DNA of 64,000 nt from Velthaea sp965214335 (GCA_965214335.1 CBDCBO010000005.1:806001-870000); one strand, 5' to 3'; positions 1-11,708 are shown, counted from the first letter of the stretch. Notes: generated by a model not told the origin, from the sequence alone. Made by a program: numbers and translations.

Positions 1-2
1 TG

Positions 3-206
3 ATCAGCACGCTTGCCATTCGCAACGCCAAGACCCATCGCGGGCGGTTAGCCGGCGTACGCGGAACCAACGTTATTTTAGAGACCGCGGTCGGTGAGTT
101 ACCGATCCCGCTCGCCGTCGTAAAGTCGGCGAATATCGAATTCGACATCCGCACCGATTTGCAACGTGCAAAACGAGCCAAACACGATCGGAAAGAAAAT
201 ACATGA
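3..206 (+). CDS. rimP: Ribosome maturation factor RimP, C-terminal part (5' end outside window)
   Basis: An open frame runs from the window edge to the TGA at 204-206 and encodes the C-terminal about 67 residues of a RimP-like protein. The stretch ILETAVGELPIPLAVVKSAN matches the C-terminal SH3-like barrel, in which a leucine/isoleucine core is followed by a basic tail (RAKRAKHDRKENT here). RimP assists 30S subunit maturation in the cytoplasm. The stop overlaps the nusA start as ATGA, the normal rimP-nusA arrangement. The start lies outside the window, so length and N-terminal domain cannot be checked. Identification rests on the fragment and on position directly before nusA. Confidence 0.8.
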   Translation: MSTLAIRNAKTHRGRLAGVRGTNVILETAVGELPIPLAVVKSANIEFDIRTDLQRAKRAKHDRKENT

Positions 207-1405
207 ATGCAGAGATGATCGCAGCGCTTCGCGAAATTGAAACCGAGCGCAACATTAGCTTCGAGATGCTGCTCGAAGCGCTCGAAGCCGCGTTAATCTC
301 GGCCTATAAGCGAAATTTTGGCGGCGAAGCGAATGCCATCGTCACGATCGATCGGCAAACCGGCGAATACAAGGTGTATCACCGTCGGACGGTGGTCGAC
401 GAAGTAACGGACGGCAAGCTCGAGGTCGCAAAGGCGCAGGCCGGCGCGCGCTACGAGCCGGGCGATTTCTACGACGAGGAAGTCACGCCCAAAGATTTCG
501 GCCGCATCGCCGCTCAAACCGCTAAGCAAGTGATCGTGCAACGAATCCGCGAAGCCGAACGTGATACGGTCTTCAATACCTATTCAGCGAAGTTGCACGA
601 CATCGTGCTCGGTATCGTGCAGCGGTACGAACAGCGCAACATGTACGTGTTGCTCGATAGTAAGAACGAAGCGCTGCTGCCGTTCTCAGAACAGGTACCG
701 CGCGAAAATTACCGCATCAACGATCGCATCCGGGCCTACGTTCTGGACGTGCGCAAAACGAATAAGGGCCCGCTCGTCGTGCTCTCGCGCGGAGCCGAGG
801 GTCTCGTGCAACGGCTGCTGGAGTTCGAGGTGCCTGAGATCCGCGACGATATCGTGGAAATCATGGCGATCGCCCGCGAGCCGGGCTCCCGCTCGAAGGT
901 GGCCGTCCATTCGCGGCGACCCGAAGTGGAAGCCGTCGGCGCTTGCCTGGGACCCAAATCGTCGCGCATCGCGAATGTCTCAGACGAATTGCGCGGCGAG
1001 AAGATCGACGTGATCAAATGGGCTCCGGAGTCGGCGCAGTTCATCATGAACGCCCTTCAGCCGGCCAAGGTGCTCAACGTCGAATTGTTCGAGGATGAGG
1101 GCGTCGCGCTCGTCACCGTGCCGGACTATCAGCTGTCGCTCGCGATCGGGCGTGAAGGTCAGAACGTGCGGCTGGCCGCGCGACTCACCGGTTGGCGCTT
1201 AGACATTACGAGCGAGGCCGAAGCGCAAGAGGCACGCGAGCGCTATCTGGCCGAGCGAGCCGACCGGAGCGGTGACCCAGCGGCGGCCACAGCGGAGGAA
1301 GAAGGAATCGCCGTTGCGGAAACGGAGCTTGCTGCCGTCCCCGATATCGATGAAGATCTGCTGCGCAAACTCGAAGAGTTCAAGCGCGAGATGTTTGAAA
1401 ACTAG
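203..1405 (+). CDS. nusA: Transcription termination/antitermination protein NusA
   Basis: A 400-residue NusA that binds RNA polymerase and nascent RNA and modulates pausing, termination and antitermination. The order is: N-terminal RNAP-binding domain (about residues 1-125), S1 domain (about 130-200, with VLGIVQRYEQRNMYV), then two KH domains. KH1 carries REPGSRSKVAV near 225-240 and KH2 carries LAIGREGQNVRLAARLTGW near 315-335. The C-terminus is a short acidic helix (IDEDLLRKLEEFKREMFEN) and there are no E. coli-type acidic repeats, as in many non-proteobacteria. The ATG overlaps the rimP stop. It begins the nusA-ylxR-infB run and is probably co-transcribed with it. Confidence 0.97.
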   Translation: MNAEMIAALREIETERNISFEMLLEALEAALISAYKRNFGGEANAIVTIDRQTGEYKVYHRRTVVDEVTDGKLEVAKAQAGARYEPGDFYDEEVTPKDFGRIAAQTAKQVIVQRIREAERDTVFNTYSAKLHDIVLGIVQRYEQRNMYVLLDSKNEALLPFSEQVPRENYRINDRIRAYVLDVRKTNKGPLVVLSRGAEGLVQRLLEFEVPEIRDDIVEIMAIAREPGSRSKVAVHSRRPEVEAVGACLGPKSSRIANVSDELRGEKIDVIKWAPESAQFIMNALQPAKVLNVELFEDEGVALVTVPDYQLSLAIGREGQNVRLAARLTGWRLDITSEAEAQEARERYLAERADRSGDPAAATAEEEGIAVAETELAAVPDIDEDLLRKLEEFKREMFEN

Positions 1406-1416
1406 GGACGGCGCTG

Positions 1417-1629
1417 TTGATTCCGAGCCGCATGTGCGTCGGCTGCCGCGAGCGCTTTGCTCAACCCGATCTGCGGCGCTTCACCCAACATCCCGACGGT
1501 TGGGCTGCGGATCGCGGTCCGCGCTCGGCCGGTCGGGGCGCATACCTTTGCACCCGGAAGTGCGCCGAGCGCGTTGCAAAGAATAAACGGTACCCGGGGT
1601 TAAGTAGGGAGGCTCTGGTACAATGGTGA
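1417..1629 (+). CDS. ylxR: YlxR/RnpM-family RNA-binding protein
   Basis: A 70-residue member of the YlxR (DUF448) family, found between nusA and infB in many bacteria; the Bacillus member has been linked to RNase P (RnpM). The signature RMCVGCRERF is at residues 5-14, followed by a basic surface and the ending KNKRYPGLSREAL. The Cys-Val-Gly-Cys pair and the later YLCTRKC pair look zinc- or RNA-related. The start used is TTG at 1417, eleven bases after nusA; ATG at 1432 would cut into the conserved motif, so TTG is preferred. The L7Ae-like ylxQ that often follows is absent here. Confidence 0.9.
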   Translation: MIPSRMCVGCRERFAQPDLRRFTQHPDGWAADRGPRSAGRGAYLCTRKCAERVAKNKRYPGLSREALVQW

Positions 1630-1738
1630 CTCGGCACGGGTGGACGGAATGCAAGTTTTGCTCTGCCCACGGGGAACGAAAATGAAGTAAGCAGCGACGA
1701 GGGGCCGGCGACACGCTGGTTCCTTGATAAGGATCTGA

Positions 1739-4924
<3,186 letters not shown>

Positions 4925-5346
4925 ATGACGGTTGAATTGCAGCGAGGCCGCGTTCGCGCGCCTCGGCTGCCGGCATCGATGCACTGCCGCTCCACGCTGT
5001 CATCGCGGCGGTGATATCTGCCATGTGGCTTTTATGGCTGTCGGTGTTTGTTAAAGATTTGCGTCATGATTAGGTTTGTTGATCCGACAAACGCAACGTC
5101 CGTGTTCGCATCAACTGCAGCGATCGGTGAGTATTGTGCAGCGGTGCACGATCGGCTGGGAGCGCGTGCATGCCGCAGCGGTTCCCTGTGCGGTAGCTGC
5201 TCCGCTGGAGAGTCGAAGTTGCGCGGCGCTGCCTCGAAGAACGCGCTCCGCAAGAATGCTTTCCCGGAATCCGGCGTGCGTAAGAGTCTCGTTCGCGAAA
5301 GCGCCGCCGGCCTAAGCGCAGCCCCGTTGGCAATCGCAGGTGCGCG
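4925..5346. other. 422-base gap between infB and rbfA
   Basis: No recognisable protein or RNA gene lies between infB and rbfA, although the other genes of this operon are separated by few bases. The usual occupant in some lineages, ylxP (DUF503), was looked for in all forward frames and not found. One weak candidate small open frame within it is listed separately. Promoter-like or structured RNA content cannot be excluded. Confidence 0.5.
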
Positions 5347-5350
5347 GTGA
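5048..5350 (+). CDS. Possible small Cys-containing protein upstream of rbfA (doubtful)
   Basis: An open frame of 100 codons with a TTG start (or ATG at 5066) ends in a TGA that overlaps the rbfA GTG as GTGA, the coupling seen at most real junctions in this operon. The product is Ala/Ser/Cys-rich, including CRSGSLCGSC, and matches no family I recognise. No good ribosome binding site was seen and its third codon positions are less GC-biased than those of its neighbours. It may be a leader peptide, a fast-evolving small protein or a chance frame. The only positive argument is its exact junction with rbfA. Confidence 0.25.
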   Translation: MLKICVMIRFVDPTNATSVFASTAAIGEYCAAVHDRLGARACRSGSLCGSCSAGESKLRGAASKNALRKNAFPESGVRKSLVRESAAGLSAAPLAIAGAR

Positions 5351-5697
5351 AGCGCGAGCGGCAGGGACGGATCGACCACGAAATTCAGCGCGCACTATCT
5401 AAAATAATTTCACTCGATGTTAAGGATCCGCGAATGGGTTTCGCGACGGTTACCCGTTGCGAAGTAACACAAGATTTGATGACGTGTAAGGTGTTTGTTT
5501 CAGTGATTGGTGACCGGCATGCGGCCCGGCAAACGATGGATGCGCTTAAGAGCGCGACGGGATTTATTCGGGGCGAGCTTGGTGCGGCAGTCGCGCTGCG
5601 GCATACGCCTGAATTGACGTTCGTCGAGGACCGGACGACGGAACGCGCGATCGCGCTCTCCAAAACCTTAGAGAAAGCGCAGGTTATCGATGAGTAG
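5347..5697 (+). CDS. rbfA: Ribosome-binding factor A
   Basis: A 116-residue RbfA that binds the 30S subunit during late maturation and cold adaptation. The N-terminus (KRERQGRIDHEIQRALSKII) and the block VKDPRMGFATVTRCEVTQDL are typical of the KH-like fold of the family, and TPELTFVEDRTTERA matches the conserved C-terminal strand and helix. The start is GTG at 5347, giving the usual family length. Its stop overlaps the ATG of the DHH phosphoesterase gene by eight bases, which suggests coupled translation. Confidence 0.95.
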   Translation: MKRERQGRIDHEIQRALSKIISLDVKDPRMGFATVTRCEVTQDLMTCKVFVSVIGDRHAARQTMDALKSATGFIRGELGAAVALRHTPELTFVEDRTTERAIALSKTLEKAQVIDE

Positions 5698-6670
5698 TAC
5701 CCTGACGCCTTCGGCGACGACTCAGGAGGTCATCGCCGAACTTCGCGCGCGCTCATCGTTCATGTTTGTCTCGCACGTGAAACCTGACGGCGACACGCTC
5801 GGCGCCGGGCTCGCGCTGGGGCTTGCACTAACCGGGCTCGGCAAACGAGTCGGCTACTTCCAGCAAGATCCGGTTCCGCGCAACCTGCGGTTCCTGCCCG
5901 GTTCGAGTGTGGTAGCACGGGCGGTTCCGGCCGATCTGCCGCCCGACACGCTATGGGTATTTTGCGATATGAGTGACTCGACGCGGGCCGGCGAATTTCT
6001 GCCCAAGATCGAGCGCGACAACATGCTCAACATCGACCATCACTTAGGCAATTCGCGCTTCGCTAAATTCAATTACATCCTCGAGAAAGAAGCATCGACG
6101 GGAACCTGCGTGCTGCACTTGCTGCGCGCACTCGATGTGCCGATCACAAAAGATGTCGCGACCAATCTGCTCACGACGATCATGACCGATACCGGCGCGT
6201 TCATGCATACCAATACGACCAGCAGCGTCTTACGTGTCTCAGCCGAGCTCATGGAAGCGGGCGCGGACAAACCGCTCATCACTGAGGAAATTTTCGCCAA
6301 TAAGCGATTTGCCGCAACGAAGCTTTTGGGTATGGCGCTGCAAAGCATGCGGCTCGAAGATGGCGGCCGCTATTGTTGGACCTGTGTCGATGAGGCGATG
6401 CTCGCGGCGTGCGATGCCGATGGCGAGGACACCGAGGAGATCGTGCAGCACCTGCGGGCCGTTGAAGGCGTCGAAGCAGCCGCGCTCTTCAAGCACTACG
6501 ACGGCGCGATCCGCGTGAGTTTGCGCTCGAGCGGGCGTGTCAACGTGCAGCTCGCGGCATCGGCGCTGGGCGGCGGAGGTCATTTCATGGCGGCCGGGCT
6601 CACGTTCAACGGCGACTTTGATGCAGCTGTTGTGGCCGTTCACGAAGCACTTCACGCGCAAGGGCTGTAG
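5690..6670 (+). CDS. nrnA: DHH/DHHA1 phosphoesterase, NrnA-type oligoribonuclease / pAp phosphatase
   Basis: A 326-residue DHH-family phosphoesterase, which degrades very short RNAs and dephosphorylates 3',5'-pAp in related bacteria. The metal-binding DHH motifs are visible: HVKPDGDTLGAG near the N-terminus, CDMSDSTRAG, NIDHHLGNSRFA and then TDTGAF. The DHHA1 substrate domain ends in GGGHFMAAG. Length is as expected for NrnA. Its place between rbfA and truB is the conserved one in Firmicutes, Thermotogae and several candidate phyla. Start ATG at 5690 overlaps the rbfA stop. Confidence 0.93.
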   Translation: MSSTLTPSATTQEVIAELRARSSFMFVSHVKPDGDTLGAGLALGLALTGLGKRVGYFQQDPVPRNLRFLPGSSVVARAVPADLPPDTLWVFCDMSDSTRAGEFLPKIERDNMLNIDHHLGNSRFAKFNYILEKEASTGTCVLHLLRALDVPITKDVATNLLTTIMTDTGAFMHTNTTSSVLRVSAELMEAGADKPLITEEIFANKRFAATKLLGMALQSMRLEDGGRYCWTCVDEAMLAACDADGEDTEEIVQHLRAVEGVEAAALFKHYDGAIRVSLRSSGRVNVQLAASALGGGGHFMAAGLTFNGDFDAAVVAVHEALHAQGL

Positions 6671-6824
6671 GGGCGTACTGCCGCGAACGAATTACGCTTT
6701 TGCCGCGGCCAGGCTATCCGTCATAGTGAGCCGGCTACGCCGGCGCACCCATCAATCGATGGTGGGTTACTAATCCGCCGGCGCCGTGGGCCGGGTCGGA
6801 TCGGTGAGCCCGGCCGTTGCGTGC

Positions 6825-7694
6825 ATGCTCGGCTTCGTTAATCTCTTCAAGCCCGCCGGCCCAACGTCTACGCAGTTCGGCGCGCGCATGCGACACCTGT
6901 ATCCGAGCCCCGATGGCGCGAAGCTCGCCGTCGGCCATCTCGGCACGCTCGACCCGCAAGCCGCGGGTGTCTTACCGGTCGCGCTCGGGAAAGCCACGCG
7001 GCTGCTCCCGCTTATCGAAGATCGGCGCAAAGCGTATGTGTGTACGCTGGTGTTCGGCCGCTCCACCACAACCGGCGACGGCGCCGGTGAGACGCTGCAG
7101 ACAGCGTCGATCCCGGCCGACATCGATGAACGCTTAGCCGGCGCGGTCGGAGCGTTCACCGGACCGATCCAACAGATTCCGCCGATGTATTCCGCGGTGC
7201 ACCATGCCGGCCGGCGTTTATACGAGTTGGCTCGGGCCGGGCAAACGGTCGAGCGCGCACGGCGTTCGGTAACGATCTACGGGTTGACCGTGCTTGGGCG
7301 TGACGGCGTTACGGCGCGGCTACGCATCGCTTGCAGTGAGGGCACCTACGTTCGGACGTTATGTGAAGACCTCGCCGTCGCATGCGGTTCGGTCGGTCAT
7401 ATGGGTGCGTTGCTGCGTGAAGCGTGCGGTCCGTTCGTGCTGTATGAGAGCCTGACGCTGGACCAAGTCGCAGCCGATCCGGCCGGCGCGCTCGTTCCGC
7501 CCGAGCGCGTGATTCCCATTCCGACCGTTGTGCTCGACGGCCGCAAAGCGACCGACTTCCGCGCCGGCCGGGTCGTCGCGCTCGTCAATTTGCCGGCCGG
7601 AAAACACGTGTTCGTTCGCGACGCGTCCCGCTCGCTCGTCGGTGTCGGCGAAACCGTCGGGGCCTTGCTCGCACCGCGGCGGGTGTTCGAGTGA
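6825..7694 (+). CDS. truB: tRNA pseudouridine-55 synthase TruB
   Basis: TruB makes pseudouridine 55 in the T-loop of most tRNAs. The sequence has GFVNLFKPAGPTS at the N-terminus and the catalytic motif GHLGTLDPQAAGVLP with the active Asp at residue 43 (counted from 6825). KAYVCTLVFG, QIPPMYSAVHHAGRRLYE and GTYVRTLCEDL follow, with a PUA-like C-terminus. An in-frame GTG at 6786 would add 13 non-conserved residues, so ATG 6825 is preferred; it gives 289 residues. The stop overlaps the ribF GTG. The 154 bases after nrnA hold only a weak hairpin. Confidence 0.95.
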   Translation: MLGFVNLFKPAGPTSTQFGARMRHLYPSPDGAKLAVGHLGTLDPQAAGVLPVALGKATRLLPLIEDRRKAYVCTLVFGRSTTTGDGAGETLQTASIPADIDERLAGAVGAFTGPIQQIPPMYSAVHHAGRRLYELARAGQTVERARRSVTIYGLTVLGRDGVTARLRIACSEGTYVRTLCEDLAVACGSVGHMGALLREACGPFVLYESLTLDQVAADPAGALVPPERVIPIPTVVLDGRKATDFRAGRVVALVNLPAGKHVFVRDASRSLVGVGETVGALLAPRRVFE

Positions 7695-8629
7695 ACATCC
7701 ACCATGCGTTGCCGGACCGCGACGCAGGCGGCGCAGCGGCTGCGCGTCATCCCGTCGTCGTTGCGATCGGGTTTTTCGACGGCTTTCACCTCGGCCATCG
7801 GGCGATCGTGCGCGAACTGCTCCGCCTGCGCCGGCCCGGCGAACGGACCGCGATTCTGACGTTCCGCGATCACCCCGCGGCGTTATTGCGACCGGGCCAA
7901 GAACCGCCGATGATCATGACGCTCGAAGAGCGGATCAATAGTTTGGCGCGCGCGGGCGTCGATGAAGCGTTCGTACTCCGCTTCGATTTATCGCTCGCCG
8001 GTCTTTCGCCACATGCCTTTTTGGACGAAACGCTCGTGTCGCGGATCGGCGCGCGCGCTGTGGTCGTGGGTGAGAATTTTCGATTTGGTGTAAATCGCGG
8101 GGGCGATGTCGCGTTCGCGCGGACGTACTTGCACGAACGAGGCCTGCGTTTTAGCGCCGTGGCCAACGAGAGCGATGGCGGCGAACGGGTTTCGAGCACG
8201 CGCGTGCGCGCTGCGATCGGCGCCGGCGACTTCGTCACGGCGGATCGTTTGCTCGATGCCGCATATACCATTCGCGGACCGGTGGAACTGGGGTTTGGGC
8301 GCGGACACGAGCTCGGCTTCCCCACGGCCAACGTCCGCGTGCCGCTCAATAAGATGCTGCCGCCGGACGGTGTGTACGGAATCACGGCCCGCATCGACGG
8401 CCGCGATCGTCGGGGATTGGTTTCGATCGGGACGAACCCGACCTTTGACGGCCGGCAGCGCACGGTCGAAGCCTGGCTGCTCGACTTCTCGGGCTCGATT
8501 TACGGCGAGGAACTCGCACTGCGCGATTTTCGTTTCGTCCGAGCGCAGCAACGGTTCGACAGCGTCGATGCGTTGCTCGTCCAGATGCGAGCCGACGTTG
8601 CGACGGTTCGCTTTCCCTCGTTTAGCTGA
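7691..8629 (+). CDS. ribF: Bifunctional riboflavin kinase / FAD synthetase RibF
   Basis: A 312-residue enzyme that phosphorylates riboflavin to FMN and adenylylates FMN to FAD. The N-terminal nucleotidyltransferase half carries AIGFFDGFHLGHRAIV (GxFDGxHxGH) and RVSSTRVRAAIGAGDF. The C-terminal flavokinase half carries GRGHELGFPTANV, then DGVYGI and GTNPTFDG. The GTG start overlaps the truB stop (GTGA), and truB-ribF adjacency is common. It closes the translation block of the window. Confidence 0.96.
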   Translation: MNIHHALPDRDAGGAAAARHPVVVAIGFFDGFHLGHRAIVRELLRLRRPGERTAILTFRDHPAALLRPGQEPPMIMTLEERINSLARAGVDEAFVLRFDLSLAGLSPHAFLDETLVSRIGARAVVVGENFRFGVNRGGDVAFARTYLHERGLRFSAVANESDGGERVSSTRVRAAIGAGDFVTADRLLDAAYTIRGPVELGFGRGHELGFPTANVRVPLNKMLPPDGVYGITARIDGRDRRGLVSIGTNPTFDGRQRTVEAWLLDFSGSIYGEELALRDFRFVRAQQRFDSVDALLVQMRADVATVRFPSFS

Positions 8630-8651
8630 TGTCGCATGAAAGAGTTCGCCG

Positions 8652-9137
8652 TTGAATCGTGTCGCCGCTTCCGTAGCCTTCGTGCTCGCGTGCGTTTTCC
8701 CCAACATCGCACTCGCCGTTCCCAAAGCCGGCCAGCCCGCCCCGGCGTTCGCGCTACCGACCGTTGACGGAAAGTCACTGAGCTTAGCGTCGCTAGCCGG
8801 GAAGGCGGTATACTTAAATTTTTACGCGTCGTGGTGCGGATCGTGCAACGAGGAAGCGCCGTCAATCGGAAAATTAAGTGAGAAGTACAAATCGCGCGGT
8901 TTTACGGTGCTCGGCGTCGACGAATTGGAGAGCGCCCAAAAAGCCAAAGAGTTTCTTACCTCCCATCATCTGGCGTATACCGCCGTTGTCGATGCTGATG
9001 GCAAGACGGGTAAGGATTACGGTGCGATCGCTCTGCCGGTCCACATCTTCATCGGCCGCGACGGACTGGTGAAAACGTACCGTTTGGGCGAAATGTATCC
9101 GGACGAAATCGAAGCTGCCATCAAGGCTATTCTTTAA
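8652..9137 (+). CDS. TlpA/ResA-like periplasmic thiol-disulfide oxidoreductase
   Basis: A 161-residue thioredoxin-fold protein with a signal peptide (about residues 1-22, NRVAASVAFVLACVFPNIA). The redox motif WCGSC has its cysteines at 62 and 65. FTVLGVDELESAQKAKEFL and a cis-proline segment (ALPVHIFI) follow, as in AhpC/TSA- or TlpA-type reductases. It probably reduces or shuffles disulfides outside the cytoplasm, for example in cytochrome c maturation, though no cytochrome genes are nearby. The TTG start at 8652 has GAAAGAG about seven bases upstream. The 3' end overlaps the convergent lipoprotein gene by eleven bases. Confidence 0.88.
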   Translation: MNRVAASVAFVLACVFPNIALAVPKAGQPAPAFALPTVDGKSLSLASLAGKAVYLNFYASWCGSCNEEAPSIGKLSEKYKSRGFTVLGVDELESAQKAKEFLTSHHLAYTAVVDADGKTGKDYGAIALPVHIFIGRDGLVKTYRLGEMYPDEIEAAIKAIL

Positions 9138-9759
9138 GACCGCGAGCCGGCGATGAGTTAGCGGGCTGCGCTGCAGCGCAGGCGTCGATCGCCGCTTTTG
9201 CGTCGCGGCGGGTTGCCTGCCAATCGCGCGCGGTGTAGTCCTGTTGCGCTTGCGCGAGGTGCCGTTGGGCGCCGGCCAGCCGGCGATCGTGGCGCGCTGC
9301 GCAATCGCCGAGCAATCCGCGCGCCAGCGCTAGAAACGAATCGGCGTCGATCGCGGGTGCGTCGCCGCCGTATAACCCGCCGGCCGTTCCGGGAAGCTGG
9401 GCCGCTGCCTCGCCGGCGTTGGGCGTCGCCGGCGCCGCGGGCGCGACGCGCGGCACCGCAGCGGCACCCGCGATCGAGAGCGCCTGGAGCGCGCTCGCGT
9501 TCGCACCGGCAATGTTCCCGATCCGATACTGTTGTACGGCTTGCACGTATTGAAACGCCGCGGTTTGTGCCGCCTGCGGATTATTCTGTTGGGCTCGCCC
9601 GATCGCGAGCATCGCATCGAGCAGCGCAGTGGCGGTGCCGTTCACGGCGGCCGGCGGACGCGGTAAGACGATCGGGACCGGTGCCGTCACCGAGCGCACC
9701 TGCGCCATGGCCGGTGTACCGCACGCGGCGAGCAGCGCTACGAACATCGCCGCTTTCAT
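9127..9759 (-). CDS. Putative Ala-rich exported protein or lipoprotein coupled to the Clp-like ATPase
   Basis: A 210-residue Ala/Gln-rich protein. The N-terminus (KAAMFVALLAACGTPAMAQ) can be read as a lipobox (LAAC|G) or as a type I signal ending in AMA-Q. The mature part is predicted helical, with repeated alanines, glutamines and arginines, two cysteines near the C-terminus (GDCAARHD and DACAAAQ) and no recognised domain. Its ATG overlaps the stop of the upstream Clp-like gene (ATGA), so the two are almost certainly co-translated. This suggests a functional link between an envelope helical protein and the ATPase. Function is unknown. Confidence 0.75.
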   Translation of the reverse strand: MKAAMFVALLAACGTPAMAQVRSVTAPVPIVLPRPPAAVNGTATALLDAMLAIGRAQQNNPQAAQTAAFQYVQAVQQYRIGNIAGANASALQALSIAGAAAVPRVAPAAPATPNAGEAAAQLPGTAGGLYGGDAPAIDADSFLALARGLLGDCAARHDRRLAGAQRHLAQAQQDYTARDWQATRRDAKAAIDACAAAQPANSSPARGLKE

Positions 9760-11708
9760 GCGGCGCGAACCGTAATCGCCGTGCCGTCGAAGTCGACGTG
9801 GGCGGTTTGACCGTTGACGATGCGGCCGCTTAATATCGCGCTCGACAGCGGCGTCGTCACGTACCGCGCGATCGACCGGGCCACGAACCGCGCCCCATTG
9901 CCCGCATCGGCGCTTTGTCGGGCCAAATAGCGGCGAGCTTCTTGCGTGAGTACGAGCGTAACGGAACGCGCGCCGAGCCGATCGGCTAACGCTTTGAGTT
10001 GCAATTCGACGATCTTTTCGATCTCGACCGACCCAAGTTGGGCGAACACGACGATGTCATCGATGCGATCGATGAGCTCCGCGCGTAAATTGCTTTCGAC
10101 TTCGTCGCGCTCGAGATTACTGGTGAGCACGATGAGTGCGTGCCGAAAATCGATGTTGCGGCCCTTGGCGTCCGTCACCCGACCGTCATCGAGAATCTGC
10201 AACAGTATCGCCGCGACGTCGGGGTGTGCTTTTTCGATTTCGTCAAACAGCACGACCGAATACGGACGGCGGCGCACGGCTTCGGTAAGTTGGCCGGGCT
10301 CATCGTGACCGGAATAGCCGGGCGGCGCGCCCAGCAAGCGCGACACCGTGTGGGCTTCGGTATATTCGGACAGATCGAGGCGGATCAGCGCGTCGTCGGT
10401 GCCGAACAGCGCGTGCGCTAGAGCCCGGGCAAGCTCAGTCTTACCGACGCCGCTGGGTCCGATGAACAGAAAGCCGCCGACCGGCTTGCGTGGATCTTTG
10501 AGGCCGGCCCGAGCACGCCGAACCGCTTCCGATACCGTCGCCACCGCCGCCGCTTGCCCCACGACGCGTTCTTCAAGTTGAACTTCAAGCGCCAGCAGAC
10601 CGGCCCGCTGAACGTCGCTGAGCGTGCCCTGCGGAATACCTGTCCAGCGCGAGACGACGGCCGAAATGCGTTGGGCATCGACGACCGCTCCGGCCTGCAT
10701 CGACGCGGTAGCGGCGGCTTCGTCCATCACATCGATTGCTTTGTCGGGCAAGTAGCGATCGGCGATGTAGCGCGCGGCGAGCGTCGCCGCGGCTTCGATC
10801 GCATCGTCACCGATAACGACTTTATGATGCGCTGCGTATTTAGCTCGCAAGCCGCGCAAAATTTCTATGGTTTGGTCGACTGTCGGTTCGGCCACGCTGA
10901 CCGGCTGAAAGCGGCGTTCGAGCGCGGCGTCGGCTTCGATGTATTTGCGGTATTCGTCAAAGGTCGTGGCGCCGATGCACTGCAATTCGCCACGCGCAAG
11001 TTCGGGTTTGATCATCGAAGAAAGGTCGAGCGAACCTTCGGCGGCACCGGCACCGACGAGCGTGTGCAATTCGTCGATGAATAGAATAATGTCGCGCGCC
11101 GCGCGCTTGACTTCATCGAGAATGCGTTTCACGCGACCCTCGAATTCGCCGCGATATTTTGTGCCGGCGACGAGCGGTCCGAGCGACAGAGCGAGCACGC
11201 GTTTATCACGCAGCGCCGCCGGAACGTCGCCGCTGGCGATGCGCTGCGCGAGGCCCTCGACGATGGCCGTCTTGCCGACCCCCGGCTCGCCGATGAGCAC
11301 CGGATTATTTTTACTGCGCCGCGCCAAAATCGATACAACGCGTTCGACTTCGGGTTCGCGCCCGATCACCGGATCGAGTTCACCCGCTTTGGCAGCGGCC
11401 GTAAGATCGCGCGAATACTGTCCCAACGTCGTCGTGGTTGCGCCGCGCAGGAACCGCCCGATCTGTTCGCCGGTCGGATTGGGCGCCGGATGTTCGCCGT
11501 CGCGCCGGCCGAAACGTTCGATCGCCAGTGCCGCGCCCGCGAACAGGGTCGCTGCCGAAACGGCCGCTCCGACGTAGGGCAGCAACGCCCGCCGGCGGCG
11601 GCGTGCGCAGTCGTCGCAGACCGCCGCATCGATCCACTTTCCGGCGCGCAACGTGTAGTCGCGAACGCTCGCGGGACGCTCGCGGCAAACTTCACAGGTC
11701 TCGACCAT
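9756..11708 (-). CDS. Clp/Hsp100 double AAA+ ATPase with N-terminal zinc finger and hydrophobic helix, no ClpP loop
   Basis: A 650-residue Hsp100 unfoldase. Residues 1-35 form a Cys4 zinc finger (CEVC and CDDC) like the ClpE N-terminus. A run of five arginines and a hydrophobic helix (about 42-63) follow; no Clp-N repeats are present. NBD1 has Walker A GEPGVGKT at 140-147, ILFIDELHTLVGAG and arginine fingers ALERRF. NBD2 has GPSGVGKT, VLFDEIEKAHPD and a sensor-2 GAR. There is no M-domain insertion before VVSRWTGIP. After sensor 1 (LTSN) the segment that in ClpA/C/E/X carries the ClpP-binding loop is missing: LERDEVESNLRAELIDRIDD follows directly. It should therefore act without ClpP. Confidence 0.9.
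   Translation of the reverse strand: MVETCEVCRERPASVRDYTLRAGKWIDAAVCDDCARRRRRALLPYVGAAVSAATLFAGAALAIERFGRRDGEHPAPNPTGEQIGRFLRGATTTTLGQYSRDLTAAAKAGELDPVIGREPEVERVVSILARRSKNNPVLIGEPGVGKTAIVEGLAQRIASGDVPAALRDKRVLALSLGPLVAGTKYRGEFEGRVKRILDEVKRAARDIILFIDELHTLVGAGAAEGSLDLSSMIKPELARGELQCIGATTFDEYRKYIEADAALERRFQPVSVAEPTVDQTIEILRGLRAKYAAHHKVVIGDDAIEAAATLAARYIADRYLPDKAIDVMDEAAATASMQAGAVVDAQRISAVVSRWTGIPQGTLSDVQRAGLLALEVQLEERVVGQAAAVATVSEAVRRARAGLKDPRKPVGGFLFIGPSGVGKTELARALAHALFGTDDALIRLDLSEYTEAHTVSRLLGAPPGYSGHDEPGQLTEAVRRRPYSVVLFDEIEKAHPDVAAILLQILDDGRVTDAKGRNIDFRHALIVLTSNLERDEVESNLRAELIDRIDDIVVFAQLGSVEIEKIVELQLKALADRLGARSVTLVLTQEARRYLARQSADAGNGARFVARSIARYVTTPLSSAILSGRIVNGQTAHVDFDGTAITVRAA

Noticed and set aside
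6671..6824. Possible small RNA or repeat before truB
   Set aside because: Only a five-pair stem (CCATC/GATGG) is visible and no repeat copy elsewhere in the window was noticed.
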